64,000 nt of DNA from Polytrichum commune (lineage: Eukaryota; Streptophyta; Polytrichopsida; Polytrichales; Polytrichaceae). Positions 48,972 to 61,807 of this stretch are shown piece after piece. Where the stretch lies: positions 18,711,501 through 18,775,500 of the forward strand of contig OX485805.1 in the NCBI GenBank assembly GCA_950295325.1, in the 5' to 3' direction. The first letter of the stretch is position 1. Every line of letters starts with the position of its first letter. Made by a program: the position numbers and the translations under genes. The notes under the pieces were generated by a model. That model ran no database searches, was not told the DNA's origin, and saw nothing but the letters and a program-made list of their open reading frames with translations.

Positions 48972-49149
48972 TAGGCATGGGAAGCACACCAGGTTTCAGC
49001 CTACTCACTCAAAACTGGGGAGAACATGCTTTTTCCAGGTGAACACGTACCTCAGGATGGTACGAGGGTGCAAGCTAGGGTAGTCTTGTGTTGACTTATG
49101 GAGTAGAACCTGAAAAAGTCTTTCATTTTTACCTCCACTTCTCGAGACG

Positions 49150-51306
49150 TAAGACACGAACGCCAGGTTTCGCAGAGTCTCTGTTGAAAACCTCACCCAG
49201 AAATCAAAGTTGCCCTCAGGAGAGGTTAGTCAACAAAATGGCACTAATTACATGACTTTGAGAAGTCAGGAGATTTTGACATGGAAAATAACTGGATGCT
49301 GGATTACCTTCACAGCAATGATTTAATCTACAGAGTTTCACCATTTCTCTACATGCATAAATCCGCAAAATAAAGGGGATATTAAAAAACCTCAAGCATG
49401 ACCACAAATAAATATTTTTCACAATCACCCACACATACTGAGCTCCTCGTAAGTCATACCCACATCAATTTCATCAGTCTGTGAAAGCAATTTACACTGT
49501 TGATGAGAAGATGTACAAATTCTGCACCATAGTTGATCTTGGTCCTAATAATGCACAGAATATCAAGACCACATTTAATGATCAACCAGAGAATAATATC
49601 TCCTTTCAAACACCAGATCCTCAACCAGCTTTTCAATGCTCTTTCAATGCATGCAACTAATTAGCTATGAATACTGAAATGGTCATGAGGAGGGTGTACC
49701 TGGATATACTCATTGGTAATGGGCTCCAGCTCCGCTGTTGGTGGAGCACTTTCAATTTTGGCTAGAGTTTTTAAGCCCAAGGTTGTCAGCACCCCACTGT
49801 AAAAATGCTCCAATGTCCTGATTACGAAACCCTCCAATCATGCCACATGACCAAATCGATCAAGAAAGTTAATGATGTCCAATGCTAATATCAACAGAGT
49901 TCTTGGAGGTGAACAAGATGAACTAATCGGGAGAGGTTTGAACTGACAATTTTCAAGTCTGTTCTAAGATAAGGGAACTAGGAAACAGAAACTGTCACGG
50001 ATCAGATGATGGTATTGTGACCTTGGTGAAATAGCCCCGAAGACCTTCATCATCATTTACACTTCCGAGCACAAGCAAGAAACCAGGCCTACTCCCCACA
50101 CCCAGGGCATGAGAGTGGCCAGCATGTAACCAGAAACCATGCAAATTCGTGCTTGTTTGTTCTGCAAAGCAAGATTCTCAACCTGCGTTTCTCCACAGAT
50201 CTGATTTTCAGTTCAGTGTCATCCATGTCAGAGATGAATATTCTGGAATGTTGTGCACATCAACTTAGAGAAATTAATCAATTTTGTGTATCGTGAGATG
50301 AAAAGGCCATACCAGATAATATTCCTAAATTAACCATGGCTATCCCTAGTCAATATAGGTTGTTGCAACACACGCAGGAGAGAAACCTGAATAGAAACAT
50401 AAAGAAAACAACTTGCATCAGTTTCGGGAATTTCATCTGTCTGATAATTGAGAATGCGAATGGCATCTGCAAGAACCGGGTTGTCTTCTTCCTTCACCAC
50501 TGCATCCACTTCATTATCTTGTGAGATTCATAAGACCTTCAAATAGTCCAACAGAAATCAAGATGGCTGCATTCAATGACGTTTAATTCGTGCAAGTGTG
50601 TGTACAGTCAAATGATTCAAACCTTTAATTACAATCTGGTACATACAGCCGACATTCGCAGCTACTGAGGAACTGTCAGCACCAAGTGGCATCAAGAACC
50701 CTGTAGCGTTGCTACGGACGCAGGTAATCCCAGAGCCAGCAAGCCGGACAGAGAGCCATCTCTTCCTCTTGGACATGGTACCGCACCTGCCACAGAATCC
50801 ACAACCCCAATCTTACCAAATTCCATCCTCTAAAACTGTAGCCTGATATGAGGATTTGAGAATTATCAAGCTTTAAACTACATAATTAGCATTGACATCT
50901 ACAAGATTCTACGAACTTTGATGACATCGAAAACCTTATAGTGAGACTGGTCAGTCAAGTTCAAACGACCACTTCAAACAACCGCATGGGTGGAAATAGC
51001 CAATTATCACATAGTGAATTTCAAAAGAAAAATTAAACCCTAATGGCGAAGGAGGAAACTCTGGGAGTTACGTATGATATACACGCCTGTATGGTTGCCT
51101 CAGATGACTCTGTCGAAGAAATTGTGAAAAGTTACAAAAGAGGGAAAGGTGAGGAAAAGGAAACATACTGCTATGGGATCGTTGGGGATGCGGTTGAGCA
51201 TGTCTACGGATCGTGAGAGTTGGAACTTCACTGGAATTGATTGAATGCGAGGCTCTTGACTGGCTTGCTCTCTGAGGCTGCTTATTGAACCCCTGTGATC
51301 TGCAAC
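49150..51306 (-). pseudogene. Pseudogene of glutamine-dependent NAD+ synthetase (C-terminal synthetase half)
   Basis: Exon-like pieces in order match NAD synthetase: 51306-51169 (HRGSISSLREQAS), 50786-50623 (VRYHVQEEEMALCPACWLWD, then after a frame break NATGFLMPLGADSSSVAANV), 50517-~50420 (LADAIRILNYQTDEIPE), ~50172-50022 (QNKQARICMVSGYMLATLMP, then shifted GFLLVLGSVNDDEGLRGYFT), ~49830-49700 (APPTAELEPI), ~49500-49390 (DEIDVGMTYEELSMCG followed by two stops, then KIFICG) and ~49214 (SPEGNFDF). The functional enzyme makes NAD+ from deamido-NAD with ammonia from an N-terminal nitrilase-type domain. Here that domain is absent, the PP-loop SGGxDSS is reduced to LGADSSS, and stops and frameshifts abound. 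Introns persist, so it is a DNA-level duplicate. Confidence 0.85.
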
Positions 51307-53539
51307 CTGCATTCCCAATGGACTGTCAAGGGGATGAGAACATTCGTTCGGTCTTCCATACAGCCAAATCCAGAGCAGATATGGGTATCAATGTGCCCCA
51401 TTCTGTGATTAGGAAGCTTACAAAGGTGCAACCGGTTTAATGTTTTTCAGCTGGGGCGCTATTTGTAAGTGTGGTAAAGCATGCTCTAAGAACCTTCCTT
51501 GGGAATTCAATGCAAAAGAAACCTGATTCTGTGAATCACCGCTTAGAGGTTAAGTCGACGACTGCTGTCACAACTTCAACATCAATCATGGAGAACCGGG
51601 AGCCTTGTGCAACAAACTCTCCATTCATCACCACAGAGGCGCATCGTCTACACACGTCATCCCATCCATTCAAAAAAAAAACCTAAATTAAATATACAAG
51701 GCTAGATTGTAAATTCGTACGAGTGCGTGAGAGTGTCGGACTCGAGAAAGTGATCCTCACAACCTTCCTTATCCTGTGACCTCCAGTTCAAGTCCTACAC
51801 GAAACACAGCTCCCGCTTCTGAGCCTCACGTAGGGCCGGATTGCACTGTGCATGACAGATTTCCTTAGAAATCCATGGCCCACTGATTCAGATTGCATGT
51901 CGCCACCTTCATCACCTTTCGAGCCAGATGATTACAGATTGTACCACGAGAGTTGTGATGAAATTGTTGATTCTGCAGGTGGCATGGGTTCATCAGGATC
52001 TTCCCATCAGTATCGTGACCTCAAGATCAGCTGCTTCCGAGTGGTCCGATCGGCTCTAGTACATCCACTTATATTGGGGTTGATGCATTTGATCACCTCA
52101 AGGATATTGTGCGGAGGGGGAGGATCATAATCTCTTAATTCTGTCACAGTCATGATGATATGATCTGTGTGATGATTTGCAATCTTCATCTCACCAGCCG
52201 ACATCGATTCTTGATCCTTCTTGATGATACCACGTACAAACTAACGTGAGTGCAAGAAGGGGTATTAATTGAGGTATTAGCTTACATAGTAGGTATACAT
52301 ATGGGAGAGGTATTATTTTTTTCTGTTGTGTGTATTTAAAAAGGTTTTTAATAGTTTCGAAGTAAAGGCAGATGTACAAAAAGGGGTCCTGAATTATAGA
52401 GAAAAATTTGACAATAAATGTGTTGATTTCATTCAATGCATATTTTCATCCATTATTGTCATTTGGTAATTGTTGTCATTTGGTAATGCTAGACATCAAT
52501 GAGTACCATGTCCATTCTTGTTAAGGGTTGTATTTGGGTTCTAGAATTTTACAAATTGAAGGTTCTTGGAGCTCTCATGGCCTACCTTGAGTGTTGCTCT
52601 CCAAATTGTGTGCTTGTCTTTCTTTGTTTGATGCCATTGTTAAGTTACATGATATGGACGGGAAAAATGTTCAATGACTTTCTCAATGAAAAGTGAAATT
52701 AAATTTTGTATAAAAGAAAGGCATACTCGATTCACAATTTTATGTCTTGTATATGCAGTGGAGGCATTTATCACACTAAATTCAAAAGCTTAGTATTAAT
52801 ATAGGGCTCCAGTTTCTAGCCTAGTGGTAGTATGTATACATTCGTTTTTCTCTATAAACCTCTCGTATATAGGGGGTGTAATTTCATAATGATTTACGCA
52901 TGTCGTTTAAGTTTCCAATGAAAAGTCCATCCTTGGGGACTTTGGCCTAGAGACGACTGCATTAAAGCAAGCTCCTTGTCAAACCTTCCAAGAGCACCCA
53001 CCAATTTTGGTGCCTTCAGAACTTTGCCATGAAATTTATTTTTATGCAGGCATCTTATGGCCAAAGTCAAACGCTTCCAGCTCTTCATTTCACCAAAATT
53101 GAGGGTTCCAGCATCACTGCATCAATGCTCCATAATAATCACTATAAGTTGTCCAAAGTGGGAGGACACTCCTTATCAAAACATGAGTTTTTGACCAACT
53201 TTATGAATAACTCTAAAATGAAGCTTATTGAGAAGTAGACTCTACTCTCCTAGCAGTTCTATAGTCCCAATACCAGGAACAATGGTTTCAAGGATGTCGG
53301 ATGGATACATGTGACATGGCCTTAGAGAATCATACTGACCACAAACATTTTGGCATGGTTCTAAATAGAGGTGAATTGAAAATCACAGGAGCCATAGGAG
53401 CCAAACTCCCATGCCGTGGCCTTCATTGTGGGAGCCTTTTGTAAAGAGAACTACTACATTATGACAACAACTATAAATCGTGGCAGATTGTCTACTTTTA
53501 AATGTGTAATGCGCCACACGGGCTACAAGAAGGGAAAGA
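51307..53539. other. Intergenic stretch with dispersed repeat
   Basis: A plus-strand ORF at 51852-52130 (MTDFLRNPWPTDSDCMSPPS...) has no recognisable family. A dispersed repeat lies at 52345-52935. Otherwise nothing supported. Confidence 0.45.
52345..52935 (+). repeat. Dispersed repeat, copy B (matches about 7740-8340)
   Basis: Same landmarks as the copy at 7740-8340: ACAAAAAGGGGTCCT, the GTGTTGATTTCATTCAATGC segment, GTTACATGATATGGACGGGA, and TTTCCAATGAAAAGTCC. Same orientation, about 44.6 kb apart. Confidence 0.7.
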
Positions 53540-53790
53540 ATCAAAGGCAAGAGATACACTCGTGCCAACCCTACAGCAGCCCACTAGCCGATGCTGCCAT
53601 ATATCGCTAAGAAAATTTCTAACTGGTTCTGGCTATGGATATCGAAGTTCACATTGAAAAGCAGAAGGGCATGAGATGAAATGGTATCAACCTGGTTTGA
53701 GCAGTTGAGTAGATCTATTTCACTTAGATGTCTTGAAACAAAACAGAACAAACAATGTCAACGTAGTTCATCTTTTAAGTCATTGTAAAA
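53540..53790 (+). pseudogene. Decayed third member of the small orphan family (3' end only)
   Basis: The frame reads SNWFWLWISKFTLKSRRA then stop, aligning with GSWLWAWIMSKFTSKTKRM of the 45950 gene. The 3' flank also matches (GAGATGAAAT, CAGT-GAGTA words). Upstream, CCAACCCTACAGCAGCCCAC corresponds to the SNPAA linker but contains stops. No intact N-terminal domain remains. Confidence 0.6.
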
Positions 53791-55012
53791 TAATCTGACA
53801 GATGTCAAAAATTGAAGACCCACAAACTCAGCTGGACTGTACCCCTCCTGTGTCTCATTTAGTTCTACATAATCAAGGGCTTGACACATAATCTGGTAGA
53901 CCATGAAACAATTATCCTTTCTATTCTATGCCATGTAAGACTCCATGTTGGTTTTTCAACTATCCAAACTTGCTTTGTGTCCTTCGGCCCTCAAGCTCTG
54001 GACACCTTTTCCATCACTGAGGGATTTTGAATTTCACCACTCACAGGCCCTCAAGCTTACTGTAAAGTGCCTAAGCTTAATAAGACATGTATATTTCCCC
54101 AGCATGGGCAAACTCCAAACACTATATAACAGCGTACATTCTAGTCATGAACCTCCTCAGGACCAATTTGCTAGATTTAAAGCCTGTGAGCTTCCTTGGA
54201 GTTCAAGAGCAGGCCCCAACTTTGTGACGATTAACTGCATGCAGATGCCAAAACAATAAGTATATGTCTGCCCTTATCACAATAACTTTGATTCCATTGT
54301 TTTGGTAATCCCGTTGAAACTCAAGTACTAACGACATTAAAGCATTCCACTTTCCATGTCTGTTCCACCGTACATGTAAATTGCTGTAGTCCATGAATTT
54401 ACAAAGCACCACCTTGGAGCACCAATATAAGGTTGATCCAAAGAGAAATAATCCTGCCAGACTAGAGAAGTTTGATGATATGATTCTGGTCAAATAGCCA
54501 CGGATATCTGACAGAATGGAAAGAAATTGTTGGAGGATTCAAAGAAGTGAGGCATTTACACCCAAATGGAAGTTGGTACAACCCAAACTAATACACACAA
54601 TGACCAAAAGCAACCCTACCTTGCAACTGTTGCTCAAATTCTCTAGCAACTGTGTAAATAACATGAAACCTCTTTTTCTCACGTGGAATGGAATGTCAGA
54701 GGCAGACCCCCAGGCTAGTCCATCGACCGGCCACAGAGTAGGTTTAACAAGTTCCTTCACCAGATCTGTTGACTACAAAAATGAGTTACGGGAAAGAATA
54801 ATGTCACAAAGTGCTGTAAGATTGCACACTTGGACTATAAACACTGAATTGGAGGATCTGCAAGCTTCAGCTATGGTACCTGACTGAGCCCATTTTACAA
54901 GTGGCCATCATCATCACCTCGGTGGCTAAAAGATTCGCGAAAGCAATTAACTTGCAAGCAAATCTCAAGGTGATAGACCCTCCAGAAATCCTGGCAGATG
55001 TATGTCGACAAG
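53791..55012. other. Stretch downstream of FBPase, with one orphan exon-like frame
   Basis: On the minus strand, about 54773-54628, an open segment (STDLVKELVKPTLWPVDGL... ending NLSNSCK) has an acceptor-like TTTTTGTAG before it and a GTAGGG donor after it. The family is not recognised. Nothing else is supported. Confidence 0.3.
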
Positions 55013-57492
55013 TTAGGCTAAATACTTCTCTAGCTTCTCCACCTCCTCAATGCTACCGACATATAGCGGCACACGTTGATGCACCTGCAACAATTCAGAC
55101 AACCACAAATCAGATCACCGACATTTCTACAACACAAACCTTGAGAGGATTACAATAGTTACACAAATAAATAAAAAGATAAATAAATTCTATATGAGCA
55201 TCATTTCGGAAGAGTCACAGTTTAAGGTTACAGATTTACATACTTCCTCAGGCTGGATGTCCAAAACTCTTTGGTGTCCATCGGACCCCTTGCCTCCTGC
55301 CTGCTCAGCCAAGTAGCTCATCGGAGCACATTCGTAGAGCAGCCTCAGCTTTCCGTTCTTGCTGATCGCATCCCTTGGGTACCCGTAGATGCCTCCATAC
55401 AGCATTGTCCGGTGGAAATCGCCGACCAGGCTTCCAATGTAGCGAGCTGAGTAGGGCTTGCCGCTGGGACCAAGCTCTTTCAAGCTGTCGACGTACTTCT
55501 TGAGCTTGTCATCCCAAAGTGCGTAGTTGCCCTCGTTGAAGGAGTAGATCTTGCCTGACTTTGGGATTTGAATGTTCTCGTGCGAGAGGACGAACTCTCC
55601 GTAAAGTGGGTCCAGGGTGAACCCATACACTCCCTGGCCTACGGAGAGCACAAGGATCACGGAGCTCGAGTACATGCAGTATCCTGCAGACAGCAAGTTG
55701 CTTCCGGGCTGGCAGACATTCACCACGCAGTTCTGTGCTACCTCATCGATCTGCAATTTAAACACCGGCAAAAGAATCATGTCTTCTGTGACAACAAAAA
55801 GTGCCAGCAATGACAGTCGGAGTTTTTTCAGGTACTGGAATCTAGTGGAGAGTTGTAGAATTTGTGTGGAACAGAGTGCAATTATTAAACACATAATTGC
55901 AAAACAAATTGCAGAAAGACATGGAGGTGGGCATGTGATAACTCACGGTTGGGTTGTCACCAAGGTCGGTCAAGCATTCTTCGTTAGGTCTGTAGATGCC
56001 GAAGATTGATCCGGTGGACACAGCAGCGTCAATGTTGGATGATCCATCCAAAGGGTCGAACACCACAATGTAGTTTCCAGAGTAGCTCTCCTCCACCGCC
56101 ACAGGTGTGTCTTCCTCCTCGGAGGCAATGATACCTGTACGACCACTGGAACGCAAGCAGCTGGAGAACACCTGCAATCAACCACATCGAGTGATTGATT
56201 ACTTACAAGTTGTCGAGGTAGCAAATCAAGTTCGGAATGATTCGCACTAAAAGTCTTAAATTCGGATTACAAGCGTAGGATAAGGGGATTAAAGAAGGCC
56301 CAGAAAGCACTGGATTCTCATACAGTGAAATTCTCTTCACAGTCCCAGTAAGAATGTGACCAGAGCAAATTTTTAGAAAATTCCCTACAAAGTGCCTGTG
56401 TGTCAACTCAAAGGAACTCACAGGTTAAGTTCCTTTTGGAATTCCTACACGAGTTGTTCAATTAGCATACACCAGCAAAGGGCAATTTGTAATGCGAAAT
56501 CTCGACTCGTCAGGCACAAAAATTGGTGGCAAGGTTGGATTCGAGGAACGAGAATGCGCTGTTTAGCGCACAGAATGCTTTGCATACCATCGAGAGAGGA
56601 TTGACCCACATTACACTGGAGCAAGCTCAAATGCCACCAGCACTTGGAAATTATCACGTGCAAGAGTGCCACCTTGGGTTATTCGGTAGAACCAGGAATC
56701 GTCTCAGACTTACAACCGTATCCAAGAAAACCTCACCATTTGGTCAGACAGGATTCATCTCCGTCACTCTAAAGTGCTTCACACGTCATCACAAAATTGA
56801 AGATTGCCGGAAACAAAAGCACATCATGAAAACCTTCGGGAATTCTCAAAACTCGAAATCTACAACAACACTCACGCAGCCACATTCGTCACAAATTCAA
56901 ACTTGACCCTGTGGCCCAAATTCAAATTCCGCCACGAATTCCCGCGTTTAACCGTGGTGCCCAATTCAGCTTAAAGGAGAAGAGGAATCAGTTACGAGAT
57001 TCTCACCTCGTTGGAGATGACATCGAGCTTCTTCTGGTCCTCGCCCTGGATGTTGGCCGCACCTTGGAGCCCAGTCATGTTGGAGATTCCCGCGCGCTGC
57101 ACCAGAGATGCAATCTGCTTGCACGCAAGGGAGATGCTGGAGAGCACGATGGTGAGTTCCCCATCGATGACGCCCGCCTGCTCCTGCTTCAGCAACCATG
57201 TGGTGAATGTGGTGATGTCGTACTGGCTCTTCTTCTGCTGCTTGGGTACGGGAGGCTCCAAGCTCACGGCAGCTGCCCTAGCTGAGGAGGAGGAGGAGCA
57301 GCAGCTCACTCCTCGCACACTCGCCTGCTGCGCCCGCAGACCCGCGAGGGATCCATACAAGCTCGATGAGGAGGAGCCGGGAGCGAGCTGTGTAAGCTTA
57401 TTGCTGCTGCCGCTGCTGCTGGAGGCGGAAGCTCCAACCGCAGCTGCGGGCACGCCCTGCGCGAGGAGGATGGCCTGGGTGGCGGTCGCCAT
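55013..57492 (-). CDS. CFBP1: Chloroplast fructose-1,6-bisphosphatase, four exons, 429 aa
   Basis: Exons are 57492-57007, 56171-55947, 55750-55244 and 55084-55013, all GT-AG and in frame (430 codons with stop). Residues 1 to ~85 are Ser/Ala-rich without acidic residues until the end, a plausible plastid transit peptide; the mature enzyme begins near [20 protein letters not shown]. The metal/phosphate site [10 protein letters not shown] (201-210) and [14 protein letters not shown] near the C-terminus identify FBPase. Cys228, Cys245 and Cys250 (NEEC, QNC, NVC) correspond to the thioredoxin-regulated cysteines of plastid FBPase, so this is the light-activated Calvin-cycle isoform and not the cytosolic one. 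It hydrolyses fructose-1,6-bisphosphate to fructose-6-phosphate in the stroma. The last exon has only 24 codons ([11 protein letters not shown]...EKYLA). Upstream in-frame codons exist, but the Met at 57492 fits a transit peptide best. Confidence 0.95.
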
Positions 57493-58639
57493 AGCTGCAA
57501 CTGACGCTGCAACACTCCCAACCGCGCAATTCAGCTCACGAATCCCTCCGTTTTCTCGATCTCCTTCCCTCCTTTTGGTTCTGGGAGTGGCTGATGGTCT
57601 GCGATGCGATGCGATGCGAGTGAGCAAAGCAGGTACAGATAGTTTTTGGGTGGCCACGCCTCAAAAGTTGGGAGGAAAAAGCTTATCCACTCGCCGTCAA
57701 CGCACCACCAAAACTGTCCACACTCCAATTCCCGTTTCCGCTTCCGGGATCCTCCTTCCATACGATCTGCGGTTATCGGGGATCCAACGGCCAGCATTCG
57801 TAGCTGCAAAGCCACTGGCTGCCATGCACTGATTGGCTCCGACTTGCTAAATTATGTGAACTTGTGAAGAGCACCCTTAAGAGCGCGACCTGACATGGTT
57901 TCCGAGCCAATCACTATGTACACAAAACATTGTATGTAGTGTCGTATGGTAAATTTTGTCATTGTGGTAGAGTATATATGTTTCTATAGTAGACGCGCCT
58001 ATTCTCGGTCTAATTAAGTACCCATCGGCAATCTATAGGGTACTGGAATTTCGATCAACGTTGGGGCTGAATTTTAATTATGCCCCCTCCCCACCTGACT
58101 TTGCTAAATAACCAAAGTCTTTCCTAAAAACCGGGTAAAGCTCCCTCGGTTATAGGGGAGGCACCGGCTATCCCAATGCACCTACAAGAACTTGCTCCGG
58201 AGATTTTTGAGTAGGTTTTAGCTAAGTAGCTTTCACACATGTTCATGGTTTTATCTACCAAGCAATGAATGTTGGTTAGTTTTTGTCCCATCCCCAAATT
58301 TCTTACTACTCATCTATCTTACCATCGGTTTTGGTTAATGAAGCTCCTCGGGCCCTCATAACTAAGACTAAGAGCAACCAATCACAAGGGCGGGAGGCGA
58401 CACTTTTAAAGGTCCTATATTCTTGCCTCATGTCTAGGTACCGATGGGAGGGTCAGTCCTTGAGGCTTAAAACCTCCACTTGTTGGATGGTTCACTTGTT
58501 AGATATCCACATATTATGGTTTTGAGTGAGATGGAATTAGTAGTTATGGTAGACTCTAGACATTGGTAATATGTTCACTTGTTAGAGAAGTGTCATGCCA
58601 CCTCTCCAGATCTGACGGAGAATCTCTTGAGTGATCGGA

Positions 58640-58970
58640 TATGGGTGTCTATATTCTAATTACACTATTCATGAGTAATTTTACAAGGAATGTCATCCCA
58701 ACTTACATTTTTGTAATGAAATACTTTCACAATTTTCCTAGCATTTATTTTGTAATGAAATATTGTCATGGATGGTTGAAGATCATATGAAAATCACTTG
58801 GCAACTGACAGTTTTTGCGACATTGTAAATCTATATTATCCATATTCTTTTACAAGGAATGACAAAAAATGTTAGGTTTACATTTAGTGTCCGTGACACT
58901 ACACTTGCAGTTTACAACTAGTATTGATCAAGACAAATAGAATTGATGACACTAAATATAACATTTGGTG
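58640..58970 (-). repeat. Reversed copy of the 43939-44289 element
   Basis: On the minus strand it carries TTTTGTCATTCCTTGTAAAA, the AAGTGATTTTCA segment and CCATCCATGACAATATTTCA in the same order as 43939-44165. One end shows GATGACACTAAATATAAC. Confidence 0.6.
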
Positions 58971-60366
58971 AATTTACACTAAACATTTGATTATCCTAGT
59001 TTAGTGTGGCCCACACTAGGACCAAGGACAAGTCCACAACATTGGGAGAGTTTCCATCTTGATAGGAATTTATGTATGCAGCAAAGGAAATAGGAGAAGT
59101 TGTAGTGCATTTCATCCAACAAGATTACTATGGGTAGGACGAAAATATCTTATTGATAGTAGTAAATTATGAAAAGAGATGAACTCTCCCTACCAAGAGA
59201 GACTTTTTATGTTGCCAAGGTGCATCAACTAGTCAAAATGTGGGCATGGCTTAAGGTAAGCATGTCTAACACAATTACTCATTGTTAATTGGACGCCTAA
59301 GGTAGATGGGTATGCAATGGCTCTCTTTTTCACTACTTAGGCCACTTCTCCTAGGATATGAAGGATGTGACTAGTGCAAAATAATTAGCAAATCTAATCA
59401 AAGTTGTAGCCACTTTTCTCATAATTTTTGAAGCTAGTTTATATATCTTAATCATTTTTTAAGTGAATATTTTCATGCTCATTAAATGCTCTTGTAAACC
59501 CCCCCCCCTCCTGACCAATTATATTGTTTATTGAGCTTAGAATGGTTATCATATTTTGAGAGTGTAGTTTAGTTCCTTTTCAACACATGTCATTTTGGGA
59601 TCCGTTCTTGGAGCCACACCTAAACCTCATACCACTAAAATATAGATCTTTGATTAAGATAAGTAACCAAATTAGGCATGTCTACCTAAGATCATTTGAT
59701 TTAGTGCGCCCACAATGAGGTAAGTGGGTGTAATTCAGTTGATTATGTTAACCGGATTGTGGACACCTAGATTTGAGTGGCGTATGGTTAGGTGTGGACC
59801 TACAAATGGACACTAAAAGAACATGTGTTTGAGAGAGATTGGACTACATGCTCAAATTTTGTTAACCATGATTCTATACTCAATAGTCAACATGATTGGG
59901 GGAACCTATATGCCAATCATTTAATGAGATATCCTCACTAACACTAAGATATTCATATGAGCTCCAAGATTTTATGGAATCTGGCTACATGCATGATTAG
60001 GATTCACCAATCATCTTGCACTCCCATTTTGTGCTTCATATAAAGTGGGTGCAAGGGTAAAATCTTTTGTTTAAGAGCCTCTTGCCTTTCTCATCATTGA
60101 CCCACATTTATATTCATCTTGAAATCATTAGGTAGCAACTAAAGAGGGTGTCACATGGCACTTGCTATACATGACAAGTCATGAATACCACTATAATAAA
60201 CATGACACACCAATTTCAATGCCACACTCAGCTATTTGGTGTAGTACCCTATGCAATCCATGTTAGCTTCAACATAAGAGCATCTCCACCACCATTATCA
60301 AATCTCCCTCTAGCACACTACACTACATTATTGGACCAAAGGCATGATGATTCACATTCTACCACA

Positions 60367-60368
<2 letters not shown>

Positions 60369-60427
<59 letters not shown>

Positions 60428-60681
60428 AGTGTTGATTTAGAGGCACCAAATTGAAATGTATCTTGTTGTAACAATATTGAACGGATACTCTAACCTCAAA
60501 ACAATGAATTTGAAAAAATAAAAACATTAAAATATTGGGAGCCCTTTAGTACTAAATGCTATAGATAGATAGATAGATAGATAGATTATTCTATTCTACA
60601 AAAACTCTTCATAAAACTCCATGATTAATGTTGAACTTTACGTGATGATATCAACACACACACACACACACACACACACAT
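60369..60681. repeat. Microsatellite cluster: (TC)n, (GATA)n, (CA)n
   Basis: (TC)~27 at 60369-60423, (TAGA)~6 at 60561-60586 and (CA)~14 at 60654-60681, all uninterrupted. Confidence 0.95.
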
Positions 60682-61807
60682 GATTGCCTTACACATTCTG
60701 GGATTGCAATGTTATGTGTAGCTTAGTAGAAATTACTCTTGTTGTTGAGGTCGCCTTTCAGTCTGTAGGTTTTCTCAACCTTAGACGGCGTAACCTGCTA
60801 TTGACCAATTTATACAAATCTTATGATTTAAGGAATTAGGTTAGTTCCTTAATATTTTGATGGTTTTGAATCCTTGTCACTCTCCAAGTTTTATTACATT
60901 TGTCAATTTATGAGATCTTCATATTCTAATATGGCCAAGAGTGTCATTAGAATTCCCTGACCTAAACTATATCTCTATGCAAACACTATAGGTTTTACTT
61001 CTACAATCCTAATGTGTTGAATTTATGATTAATGAAGTCCTTTTCATTTTCCTGGAAATCCACATGGACTAGGTGCTCAAGTATTCCAAAATTATGTTCT
61101 CCCAAGATTTTAATGTCAAGGTTAAGTGTCTTTAATATAATAATGACCTCTTGCATATCCAACATCATTCTTAACTTGTATTATCAATTGCAAGAGTGAT
61201 TACTCTCTTAATCCTCTACAAGGTCTAAGTCAAACATTCTTCCTATTTAAGCCACTAACTTTCCCTTGGTTAATAATTTAAGACTTCCTCAAAATTGTTT
61301 GGATATAATTTTCTTCAATTCAACTTCTTCTTTTGATATATCTTCTTCCTTTGAAGTGGAATTCTAAACTATCTTCAAGTGTGGGGGTTTTGGCCTTTTT
61401 GGCAGCTTGGTATGATCTCCTTTCACTTTCAGAATTTCTTTTCTCATAATAACCTCTTTTTTCCATTCATTAGTTGCCTCGCAGTGTTCGGATACACTTG
61501 ATGGTGTCACAATCTAGTCCTTTTTGAGTGCTTACCTTGGTGGACATCTCAAACCTTTAGCTTCTTGATTTCGTATTCTTGTACCTTACTTGGTCCGAGT
61601 GTCTCTTTTATTTTGGTCTAAATTGCTCAAGTCATAACTATGTAGTTCAAGTAACACAATTCTCAATGTTATGTGTGTATAAAGCTCCTAAGTGATTCAC
61701 AGATCTAAGAGTCGTAGTTTATCCAAATCTAACTTCTTTAGGGTCTTAAGTATCCAAGTAACCTTGCACACATTTTCCAATTCTAAGAAATTTCAAATTA
61801 TCCAACT

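Noticed and set aside
51716-51802. tRNA-like or SINE-head sequence (GTGTCGGACTCGAG ... CAGTTCAAGTCCT)
   Set aside because: It has A-box and B-box resemblance, but the acceptor and T stems do not pair properly and no SINE tail was seen.
57011-57832. 273-aa plus-strand ORF opposite FBPase exon 1
   Set aside because: It is the antisense shadow of the Ser/Ala-rich FBPase coding exon.
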